From Azonexaceae bacterium (GTDB lineage Bacteria; Pseudomonadota; Gammaproteobacteria; Burkholderiales; Rhodocyclaceae), in NCBI GenBank assembly GCA_009469665.1, contig SSTB01000154.1, forward strand, positions 1-9,907: 9,907 bases of DNA, given 5' to 3'. The position numbers and the translations under genes were made by a program. Under the pieces are notes generated by a model. The model was not told the DNA's origin. It did not search any database and was given only the letters and a program-made list of their open reading frames with translations. The stretch's first letter is position 1. Every line of letters starts with the position of its first letter. Positions 1-8,801 of this stretch are shown here, one piece after another.

Positions 1-1725
1 CCAGTGGGTCTCGCGCTCGAAGGCGAGGGAGCTGTCCAGGGTGAAGGTCGGCACGACGCGGCTCTGACTCGACGCGATCGTGGCCCCCGGATCCCGCAGG
101 GAGTAGTGGGTGGCGTGCAGACCGAACTTGGGCACCACCAGGTAGGCCGGATCGACGATGGGAATGGCGATCTGGGGATAGACCACCAGACGGTTGCCTT
201 CCACCTTGTCCGGGTGGGTGAAGCGCGAGAACTGACCGTAGACGCTGAGATCGACCGCCTTGAGGTTGCGGGCCCGCGCACTGAAGCCGAGCTGCGGCTC
301 CAGGAAATAGGGGCGGGCGACGAGATTTTCCGGATCGGGGTTGAGGGTCTGGTAGGTCAGCACCTGGAGCGAGCTGTTCCACCAGGAACTCGGCGCGTAG
401 GTCAGCATAGCCTGACGCGGCAACTGCTGCTGCGAGGTATGCAGGAGGCGGGAGGAAAAATCCTGCCAGTAGTCGTCGTCGGACACGCCGTTGAGGTTGA
501 CCCGGAGATGCAGGCCACGGCCCAGATTCTGCTGATGCAGGATCTGGTAGGCGTGCCGCTTGCGCTCCTCGAGCAGGTCGTCGGGCAGATATTCCCCACG
601 GGCCTCGCTGTGGATGTTGTGATCCAGGTAGCGGGCCTCGGCCCCGAGTTGAAACCCCCGCTTAGTCATGTAGCGGGGATAGAGGGTCAGGTCGTAATTG
701 GGGGCCAGATTGACGTAGTAGGGCAGCGTGACGTCGACGCCGTTCTTGGACGAGGCCGAGAAACTGCCGGTGAGGAAGCCCGACTTGCGCTGCTGGTTGA
801 GGCTGAAGGTCGCCGACGGCAGGTAGAACAACGGAATGTCCTTGAAGAGGACCGTTGCATGGGTGGCCTTGCCCTCTTCCTTGTCGTAGTCGAGTTGTAT
901 CTCATCGCCCTTGGCGAACCAGTCGGTTTCGCCGGGCTTACAGCTCGAATAGGTGGCCTCCGTCAGACGAATCTGATTCTCGCCCTCAAAATCGATGCGC
1001 TTGGCCCGGCCGTAGGCATCCGAGGGGCGCCGCGGCGGAAGCGTCGTCTGCAGCCCATAGTTCGCTGGGACGTTGATCATGAGGGGGGCGCCGCTGGTGG
1101 TGGTGCTGCTGACCTCGGTCTGCACGACTTTCACCGGCCGGGAAAATTCGTTGGGCACCTCACGCCGGAAGCGGTACTCGGCGTCATCGAAGTAGCCGAT
1201 GCGGTCCGAGAGCTTCATGCGCATGTGCGGACCCTTCACCTCGTCATCGCCGCGCTGGTAAACCACATTGCCCTGGGCCTCGACCTCGTCCGCCATAGAG
1301 CGGTATTCGAGGCGGTCGGAAAACACCAGGGTATCGACCCGGCGCAACTCGACATTGCCCTCCGCCTCGGTGGAATCCTCACGCCCTTCGATATGGTCGG
1401 CCGTGATGAACATGGGGTAGCTGTCCTTGGCCGGTTTCTCGATTTCCGGGTCGAGTTGCAGGCCCGGCACGGGGACCGGCGCGTAACCCTTGGTATCATC
1501 GGGAGCCTTCTTGGCCGCCAGGACGGCGAATTTGCGCTCCAGCCGGAGGTTCACCGCTTCGAGATCGACCCGGGAAAAATCGAGCTCCCCTGTACCGGCC
1601 GGCGCTTTCCCATCCCCCCCCAGGGCCACCGCCCGGGCGGTTTCGACCGCGCCATGGCTCAGCTGCACCCCGGCAAAGAGGCAGCACACGAGTACGGCAA
1701 GGGGACGACGGGGGAATCCGGGCAT
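1..1725 (-). CDS. lptD: LPS-assembly protein LptD, partial (3' end beyond window)
   Basis: LptD is the outer-membrane beta-barrel that, with the lipoprotein LptE, inserts lipopolysaccharide into the outer leaflet. The 575 codons seen begin at the only usable start in the frame, ATG 1725-1723; no ATG, GTG or TTG lies between it and an in-frame stop at 1791-1789. Residues 1 to about 25 look like a signal peptide (RR, then a hydrophobic stretch, then SHG|A). A linker of about 75 residues follows, then an LptA-like periplasmic domain (about 105-190, with ITADHIEG, TEAEGNVEL and VEAQGNVVY). Next come SSCKPGETDW (Cys262, matching E. coli Cys173), RKSGFLTGSFS, LPYYVNLAPNYDLTLYPRYM and barrel strands ending near FERETHW, where the edge cuts it. 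About 200-280 residues and the C-terminal cysteine pair are missing. No cysteine is present between the signal peptide and Cys262. The Shine-Dalgarno is weak. It is divergent from amgK. Confidence 0.96.
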   Translation of the reverse strand, partial: MPGFPRRPLAVLVCCLFAGVQLSHGAVETARAVALGGDGKAPAGTGELDFSRVDLEAVNLRLERKFAVLAAKKAPDDTKGYAPVPVPGLQLDPEIEKPAKDSYPMFITADHIEGREDSTEAEGNVELRRVDTLVFSDRLEYRSMADEVEAQGNVVYQRGDDEVKGPHMRMKLSDRIGYFDDAEYRFRREVPNEFSRPVKVVQTEVSSTTTSGAPLMINVPANYGLQTTLPPRRPSDAYGRAKRIDFEGENQIRLTEATYSSCKPGETDWFAKGDEIQLDYDKEEGKATHATVLFKDIPLFYLPSATFSLNQQRKSGFLTGSFSASSKNGVDVTLPYYVNLAPNYDLTLYPRYMTKRGFQLGAEARYLDHNIHSEARGEYLPDDLLEERKRHAYQILHQQNLGRGLHLRVNLNGVSDDDYWQDFSSRLLHTSQQQLPRQAMLTYAPSSWWNSSLQVLTYQTLNPDPENLVARPYFLEPQLGFSARARNLKAVDLSVYGQFSRFTHPDKVEGNRLVVYPQIAIPIVDPAYLVVPKFGLHATHYSLRDPGATIASSQSRVVPTFTLDSSLAFERETHW

Positions 1726-1747
1726 CGGCTGGGAAATCCGGGCAGGA

Positions 1748-1766
1748 CGCCGGGATGCCCCCGGCG
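1748..1766. promoter_or_regulatory. GC-only stem-loop in the lptD/amgK divergent spacer
   Basis: Perfect 7-bp arms CGCCGGG (1748-1754) and CCCGGCG (1760-1766) enclose a 5-base loop, ATGCC. Read leftward it would fold in the lptD leader RNA, ending about 22 nt before the lptD start codon. Read as DNA it covers the -35 region of the amgK promoter candidate. There is no T-run after it in either direction, so it does not look like an intrinsic terminator. It may be an operator or an mRNA structure. Confidence 0.5.
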
Positions 1767-1770
1767 CGAA

Positions 1771-1779
1771 TGCTAAAAT
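1771..1779 (+). promoter_or_regulatory. Candidate extended -10 promoter for the amgK operon
   Basis: The sequence TGCTAAAAT is an extended -10 element (TGn followed by TAAAAT). An extended -10 can work without a good -35, and none is visible here because the -35 position lies within the GC hairpin at 1748-1766. Transcription would start near 1786, giving amgK a leader of about 28 nt. It is the only promoter-like site I see for the six-gene run that follows. Inference from sequence only. Confidence 0.45.
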
Positions 1780-1785
1780 CCGGGC

Positions 1786-1791
1786 ATTTTA
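1786..1791 (-). promoter_or_regulatory. Candidate -10 box for lptD
   Basis: On the minus strand the bases read TAAAAT, one mismatch from the sigma-70 consensus TATAAT. Transcription would start near 1779, giving lptD a leader of roughly 54 nt that contains the hairpin at 1748-1766. No good -35 box is visible at 16-18 bp spacing, so either the promoter needs an activator or the call is wrong. It is the mirror image of the amgK -10 box six bases away. Confidence 0.4.
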
Positions 1792-1813
1792 CAACGAACC
1801 CGACCCCAGCCCG

Positions 1814-4803
<2,990 letters not shown>

Positions 4804-4811
<8 letters not shown>

Positions 4812-5937
4812 GTCCGTCGACATCCTGGTCATCGGCGCCGGCCCGGTGGGCATGACCCTGGCGCTGGCCCTGGCTGGTGGCCCCTACACCGTGCGCCTCG
4901 TGGACCGCCGCCCCCTGGCTGCCCAGGCCGGCGACCCGCGGGCCCTGGCCCTCTCCCACGGCGCCCGGCAATTGCTCGAACCCCTCGGTGCCTGGCCCGC
5001 CCGCTCGGCAACACCTATCGAAACCATCCACGTTTCCCAGAAGGGCGGCTTCGGCCGCACTGTCATGGACCGCGCCGACCTCGGCCTGCCCGCCCTGGGC
5101 TACGTGCTGCGCTACCGCGATCTCGCCGCCGCCCTGGCAGCCCGCCTGCCTGCCGGCAGCGTGCTGGAAGAAAGCGAAATCCTCGAAATCGCGCCCGGTG
5201 ACGACCAGGTTGCGGTCACCCTGCGCCAGGCCGGCGAAGTTCGGCGCGTTGCCGCGAAAATCCTGGTGCACGCCGAAGGCACGCCGGCCGACGATCCCGG
5301 CGTTTCAGTCAGCGACTACCACCAGCACGCGGTAATCGCCGAAGTCACACCACAACCGGGCCACCAGCACCGCGCCTGGGAACGCTTCACCCCCGATGGC
5401 CCCCTGGCCCTCCTGCCCCTGGGAGAAGACTACTCGGTGGTCTTTACCCTGCCCCCGGAGAAAGCCGACCGGGTCATGGCCCTCGACGACGCCGGATTTA
5501 CCCAGGCCCTGCAGAAGCAGTTCGGCGGCCGCCTGCGCTTCGCGAACCCCGGCCCCCGCAACCGTTTTCCGCTGGCCCTGCGCCTGCGGAACAAGCTCGC
5601 CGACGGCCGCCAAGTGTGGGTTGGCAACACGGCCCAGACCCTGCACCCGGTGTCCGGCCAGGGTTTCAACCTGGGCTTGCGCGACGCCCGTGAACTGGCC
5701 GAGGCCCTCCTCGAGCACGGGCCAGAGCCAGCCACCCTGGCCGGCCACGCGGCGAAGCGGCGTCTCGATCGGCGTGGTGGCGCCTTGTTCACCGACAGCA
5801 TCGTGCGCGCCTTCTCCAACGACTTTCCGCCCCTCAAGCTGGTCCGGGGCCTGGGACTGCTGGCCCTCGACCTGTGCCCGCCAGCCCGGCATTTCGTCGC
5901 CAAGCGCATGATCTGGGGAGCACGGGCCTGGCCTTGA
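4804..5937 (+). CDS. ubiH: UbiH/UbiF-family FAD-dependent ubiquinone-biosynthesis hydroxylase
   Basis: Flavin monooxygenases of this family hydroxylate the aromatic ring of polyprenylated ubiquinone precursors. The 377-residue protein starts with the Rossmann motif VIGAGPVGMTLALALA (about 9-24), followed by DPRALALSHGARQLLEPLGAW (about 44-64). It carries the family's C-terminal FAD motif GNTAQTLHPVSGQGFNLGLRD (about 274-294). The middle motif, usually G-A-D-G, is here HAEG (156-159), so the aspartate is replaced by glutamate. The start is GTG, overlapping pepP by 8 bases, with a good ribosome site. Length is slightly short of the usual about 390. Assignment to UbiH over UbiF or UbiI rests on the GNTAQTLHP motif and pepP linkage. 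Position specificity cannot be decided from sequence, since betaproteobacterial members vary. Confidence 0.86.
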
Positions 5938-5943
5938 AGACAT

Positions 5944-5963
5944 GGGAGGGGTGATACCCTCCC
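5944..5963 (+). terminator. Hairpin after ubiH, possible attenuator
   Basis: Perfect 7-bp arms GGGAGGG (5944-5950) and CCCTCCC (5957-5963) enclose a 6-base loop, starting 6 bases after the ubiH stop. The following bases are C-rich with only scattered T, so it is not a classical Rho-independent terminator. It could reduce read-through into menA or protect the 3' end of the upstream message. Confidence 0.35.
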
Positions 5964-5997
5964 GCCGCGCCCTTCACCTCCCTTCCCCCCTGTCCCG

Positions 5998-6873
5998 ATG
6001 CCCCCCCTCCAGGCCTGGTTCCTCGCGCTTCGCCCCAAGACCTTGACCGTGTCGCTTTCACCGGTCATCGTGGGGACAGCGGTGGCTTGGCACGACAGCG
6101 GGCGGCTGCTGTGGGAACCGCTGCTGGCCGCTCTCCTGGCCGCCACCCTCATCCAGATCGGCACCAATCTGTTCAACGATGTCGGTGATTTCCTGAGGGG
6201 TACCGACACTCCGGACCGCCTGGGTCCGCCGCGAGCCACCGCCCAGGGCTGGCTGGCCCCCCGCCAGGTCAGGGGCGGGGCCTGGGGAGCCTTCGCCCTG
6301 GCTTTGCTATGCGGCATCTACCTGGCCTTCCACGGCGGTTGGCCCATCGTGGCCATCGGCCTGACGTCGCTTGCGGCCGGCTGGGCCTACACGGGCGGCC
6401 CTTTCCCCATTGCCTATAGGCCCCTGGGGGAAGTCTTCGTCTGGCTTTTCTTCGGCCTGGTCGCCGTGGGCGGCAGCTACTACCTGCAAACCCTCTCCCT
6501 CACGCCCTTGGCCCTGGTGGCGGGGGGCCTGGTCGGCCTCCACGCGGCAGCGGTCATCACGGTCAATAACTACCGTGATCTGGACGGGGACGCCCGCAAC
6601 GGCAAGAACACCCTGGCCGTGCTCCTGGGCCGGCCCGCCACCCAGCAGATTTACCGGGCCGAGATGCTGGCCCCCTACGTCGGCCTGGGGCTTCTGGTTC
6701 CCAGCCTGGGGCCGGCAAGCACCCTGCCCCTATTCACCCTGCCGCTGGGTCTTAGACTGGTTCGCCGCTTTTGCCGGGAACCGGCGGGACCCGTCTTCAA
6801 CACCCTGCTGGCCAACACCGCCGGCCTGCAACTCGTTTTCGCCCTGCTGCTCGCCGTCGCCTTCGTGCTCTGA
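5998..6873 (+). CDS. menA: MenA-family prenyltransferase (1,4-dihydroxy-2-naphthoate polyprenyltransferase-like)
   Basis: UbiA-superfamily membrane enzyme; MenA members attach a polyprenyl chain to 1,4-dihydroxy-2-naphthoate in menaquinone synthesis. The 291-residue protein is almost all hydrophobic segments, about eight or nine membrane helices. The first prenyl-diphosphate/Mg motif is NLFNDVGDFLRGTD (57-70, Asp61, Asp64, Asp70). The second is NNYRDLDGDARNGKNTLAV (190-208, Asp194, Asp198, Lys203). The N-terminal LRPKTLTVSLSPVIVGTA is also MenA-like. These motifs fit MenA better than UbiA (4-hydroxybenzoate). The start is ATG 5998; no earlier in-frame start is evident and the upstream stretch is pyrimidine-rich with no clear Shine-Dalgarno. 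It follows ubiH by 60 bases. No other menaquinone gene is in the window, so the real substrate is uncertain. Confidence 0.85.
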   Translation: MPPLQAWFLALRPKTLTVSLSPVIVGTAVAWHDSGRLLWEPLLAALLAATLIQIGTNLFNDVGDFLRGTDTPDRLGPPRATAQGWLAPRQVRGGAWGAFALALLCGIYLAFHGGWPIVAIGLTSLAAGWAYTGGPFPIAYRPLGEVFVWLFFGLVAVGGSYYLQTLSLTPLALVAGGLVGLHAAAVITVNNYRDLDGDARNGKNTLAVLLGRPATQQIYRAEMLAPYVGLGLLVPSLGPASTLPLFTLPLGLRLVRRFCREPAGPVFNTLLANTAGLQLVFALLLAVAFVL

Positions 6874-6901
6874 ATCCCTTTCCCCGTCCCTCCAATGCCG
6901 C

Positions 6902-6907
6902 AAAGGA
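6902..6907 (+). promoter_or_regulatory. Shine-Dalgarno site supporting a GTG start at 6915
   Basis: AAAGGA lies 7 bases before GTG 6915. This chooses the GTG over the longer reading from TTG 6771, which would run through the 3' end of menA. The ATG at 6895 is in another frame. Confidence 0.7.
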
Positions 6908-6914
6908 CTTTCCC

Positions 6915-7319
6915 GTGACCATCGCCAGCTTCACCGACCTTCTCACCGCCGCCCGCCAGCAAGCCAATCCCCAGCGCCTGCTCTTCGTCTTCACCCGCGC
7001 CGAATTGCCTGAGAACGCCAGCCCCGAGGAAGTCCGACGCTTCGAGAGCGGCCGCGGCGGCGCCCTGGCGCCGGTCATGTTCGTGGACAAGAAGACCAGC
7101 GAACTGCAGAGCTTCACGGAACTGGTCGAGGAATCCCGTCATACCGGCCAATCCTGGGATCTGGTGTTCGTCGGTTGCCTGGGCGGCCGCGACGGCCACG
7201 GCCCCAGCGACGACGATGCGCAGCAAGCCCTGGAGACCATGGTCAAGTCGATCCAGGGGGGCACTGTTTCCCATCTCCTGGCCTATCGCCCGGACGGCGA
7301 GCAGGTCAGCTTTGCCTGA
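6915..7319 (+). CDS. Conserved-looking protein of unknown function, 134 aa
   Basis: I cannot assign a function. The protein is soluble, without signal peptide or membrane segment. It has a hydrophobic core strand RLLFVFTRAELP (about 24-35), then PEEVRRFESGRGGALAPVMFVDK, an acidic helix SFTELVEESRHTGQSWD, a second strand LVFVGCLGG and an acidic stretch PSDDDAQQALETMVKSIQGG. The alternating strands and helices suggest a small alpha/beta fold. Only one cysteine (in VGCLGG) is present. From memory, similar betaproteobacterial proteins exist and some entries carry a ribonucleotide-reductase name; I see no reductase motif, so that label should not be trusted. The gene starts with GTG after a good ribosome site, 41 bases after menA, so co-transcription with menA is likely. 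Its coding bias matches its neighbours. Confidence 0.85.
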   Translation: MTIASFTDLLTAARQQANPQRLLFVFTRAELPENASPEEVRRFESGRGGALAPVMFVDKKTSELQSFTELVEESRHTGQSWDLVFVGCLGGRDGHGPSDDDAQQALETMVKSIQGGTVSHLLAYRPDGEQVSFA

Positions 7320-7349
7320 AAGCCTGCGAAAATTCCCTTCGGCGCCGCC

Positions 7350-7383
7350 CGCATCCCTGTTCGCTTCGCCCGACCGGGATGCG
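7350..7383 (+). terminator. Inverted repeat after the unknown gene, weak terminator candidate
   Basis: Perfect 8-base arms CGCATCCC (7350-7357) and GGGATGCG (7376-7383) flank an 18-base loop. It lies 30 bases after the stop of the 134-residue gene and before the dusB promoter candidate, the right place to end the upstream transcript. No T-run follows, so termination here would be Rho-assisted if it happens at all. Apart from this and the promoter candidate, I see nothing else in 7320-7545. Confidence 0.35.
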
Positions 7384-7497
7384 ACCGTCCCGCCACTCCG
7401 CGCAAGCTGAGCCCAAGCGCCCCCGCAAGGGCCGCCGGCTATGCCCAGCCCCTCCGGGAATACCCCCACCTGACTATTTCTTAGGCGCCGCTTGAGG

Positions 7498-7503
7498 TAG
7501 AAT
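7498..7503 (+). promoter_or_regulatory. Candidate -10 box of the dusB-fis-purH promoter
   Basis: TAGAAT (one mismatch from TATAAT) lies 42 bases before the dusB start, giving a predicted start near 7510 and a leader of about 35 nt. The -35 is poor at standard spacing: CTGACT at 7470-7475 is too far away. The bases after the box are CGCGCC, a GC-only discriminator of the type found at promoters shut down by ppGpp. It is the only promoter-like site in the gap before the three-gene run. Confidence 0.45.
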
Positions 7504-7545
7504 CGCGCCTCTCCCCCCGCCTGCTTTACCGGCCAGCGCGCGCCC

Positions 7546-8565
7546 ATGGATTTTCTCGGTTTCAAGCTCCGCAATAACCTTTTCGTCGCGCCCATGGCCG
7601 GGGTCACTGATCGCCCCTTCCGCCAGTTGTGCAAGAAAATGGGCGCCGGGCTGGCGGTTTCCGAGATGGTGACGTCCAATTCGCTGCTCTACGGCAGCGC
7701 CAAGACCCTGCGCCGCGCCAACCACGAGGGCGAGGTGGCGCCAATCTCGGTGCAGATCGCCGGCGCCGATCCGAAGATGATGGCCGAGGCCGCCCGCCAC
7801 AACGTCGATAACGGTGCCCAGATCATCGACATCAACATGGGTTGCCCGGCCAAGAAAGTGTGCAACGTCATGGCCGGCTCGGCCCTGATGCAGAACGAAA
7901 AGCTGGTGGGCGACATCCTCGACGCCGTAGTCGGGGCCGTGCCGAATACTCCGGTGACGCTCAAGTTCCGCACTGGCTGGAACCTGGCCAACAGGAATGC
8001 CCCCTCCATCGCCCGCATCGCCGAGAGCGCAGGCGTGCGGGCCGTGGCCATCCACGGCCGCACCCGCTGCCAGCAGTACACCGGCGAAGCGGAGTACGAC
8101 ACCATTTCCCTGGTGAAGACCCTGGTCGACATTCCGGTCATCGCCAACGGCGACATCGCCACCCCGGAAAAAGCCCGGCAAGTCCTCGACAAGACCGGCG
8201 CCGACGGCCTCATGATCGGCCGCGCCGCCCAGGGCCGCCCCTGGCTGTTCCGGGAAATCGAACACTACCTGAAGACCGGCGAGCATCTGCCGCCGGCCCG
8301 GGTCGATGAAATCCACGGCATCCTGCAGGAGCACCTGGAAGACCTCTACGCCTTTTACGGGCTGGAGACGGGCTTTCGGGTCGCGAGGAAACATATTGCG
8401 TGGTACACGAAAGGATTGGCAGGTTCAGCCGCCTTTCGCCATTACATGAACCAGTTGCCCAGCATCGAGCTGCAACGCCAGGCCGTGAACGATTTCTTTT
8501 ACGACCTGGCCGGACGGTCCGAGCATCTGCAATATATCCATACAAGGGAGGAGTTGGCGGCATGA
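7546..8565 (+). CDS. dusB: tRNA-dihydrouridine synthase DusB
   Basis: An FMN- and NADPH-dependent enzyme that reduces a specific uridine in the tRNA D-loop to dihydrouridine. The 339-residue protein has the TIM-barrel start LFVAPMAGVTDRPFRQLC (12-29). The family signature IDINMGCPAKKVC contains the catalytic acid Cys100, the same number as in E. coli DusB. Phosphate/FMN-binding stretches follow: TLKFRTGW, AVAIHGRTRCQQYTG and PVIANGDIATPEKA, then GLMIGRAAQGRPWLF. A C-terminal helical tRNA-binding domain follows, including FRVARKHIAWYTKG. Length is normal (E. coli about 321). Linkage to fis supports DusB over DusA or DusC. The ATG is chosen because MDFLGFKLRNNLFVAPMAG matches the family start; there is no clear Shine-Dalgarno. 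It ends in an ATGA overlap with fis. Confidence 0.97.
   Translation: MDFLGFKLRNNLFVAPMAGVTDRPFRQLCKKMGAGLAVSEMVTSNSLLYGSAKTLRRANHEGEVAPISVQIAGADPKMMAEAARHNVDNGAQIIDINMGCPAKKVCNVMAGSALMQNEKLVGDILDAVVGAVPNTPVTLKFRTGWNLANRNAPSIARIAESAGVRAVAIHGRTRCQQYTGEAEYDTISLVKTLVDIPVIANGDIATPEKARQVLDKTGADGLMIGRAAQGRPWLFREIEHYLKTGEHLPPARVDEIHGILQEHLEDLYAFYGLETGFRVARKHIAWYTKGLAGSAAFRHYMNQLPSIELQRQAVNDFFYDLAGRSEHLQYIHTREELAA
8546..8553 (+). promoter_or_regulatory. Strong Shine-Dalgarno for fis inside dusB
   Basis: GGGAGGAG lies 8 bases before the fis ATG and within the last codons of dusB. It is by far the best ribosome site in the window and suggests that fis is translated efficiently in its own right, beyond simple coupling to dusB. 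Confidence 0.75.
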
Positions 8566-8795
8566 GCCAACAAGACATATCGGCGTGCGTCGTGGGCGCC
8601 CTGGAGCAGTACTTTCACGACCTGGATGGGGAAAAACCGGCCGCAATCTATGACATGGTCCTTAAAAGCGTGGAAAAGCCCATGCTGCAGGTGGTCCTGG
8701 CCAAGGCCAGCGGCAATCAGACCCTGGCCGCAGACATGCTCGGCATCAATCGCAACACCCTGCGCAAGAAACTCACTGAATACCAACTTCTTTAG
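8562..8795 (+). CDS. fis: Fis-family nucleoid-associated DNA-binding protein
   Basis: Fis is a small homodimeric DNA-bending protein that shapes the nucleoid and activates growth-related promoters. The 77-residue protein aligns with E. coli Fis (98 residues) from about its residue 25 to the end. It has the dimer helices ALEQYFHDLDGE and IYDMVLKSVEKPMLQVVL, and the helix-turn-helix GNQTLAADMLGINRNTLRKKL. The DNA-contact residues Asn63, Arg64, Thr66, Arg68 and Lys69 match those of E. coli Fis. The N-terminal beta-hairpin arm that activates Hin/Gin invertases is absent, as in other short betaproteobacterial Fis proteins. No earlier start is needed: the strong ribosome site fixes ATG 8562. It overlaps dusB by four bases and is followed by purH after six. 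The dusB-fis pairing is also found in E. coli. Confidence 0.95.
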   Translation: MSQQDISACVVGALEQYFHDLDGEKPAAIYDMVLKSVEKPMLQVVLAKASGNQTLAADMLGINRNTLRKKLTEYQLL

Positions 8796-8801
8796 ATTCC
8801 C

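Larger units (their letters stand above)
1715..1786. repeat. Decamer AATCCGGGCA present three times in the divergent spacer
   Basis: Exact copies of AATCCGGGCA lie at 1715-1724, 1735-1744 and 1777-1786, all in the same orientation. Start-to-start distances are 20 and 42 bp, close to two and four turns of DNA. The first copy overlaps the lptD start codon (ATGCCCGGATT read leftward). The third sits between the two facing -10 boxes. Copies one and three share an extra base, making an 11-base match. A regulator site is possible but not shown. Confidence 0.5.

Noticed and set aside
4..1776. A 590-codon open frame on the plus strand opposite lptD
   Set aside because: It is exactly codon-aligned with lptD on the other strand, a usual effect of GC-rich third positions. 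The predicted protein has no recognisable domain, while the minus strand gives a clear LptD.
6771..6914. N-terminal extension of the 134-residue gene to a TTG at 6771
   Set aside because: It would run through the 3' end of menA, its residues are Arg/Pro-rich out-of-frame translation, and GTG 6915 has a proper ribosome site.
7474..8394. 306-codon minus-strand frame opposite dusB
   Set aside because: Shadow of dusB, which has all its catalytic motifs; the minus-strand product has no recognisable family features.
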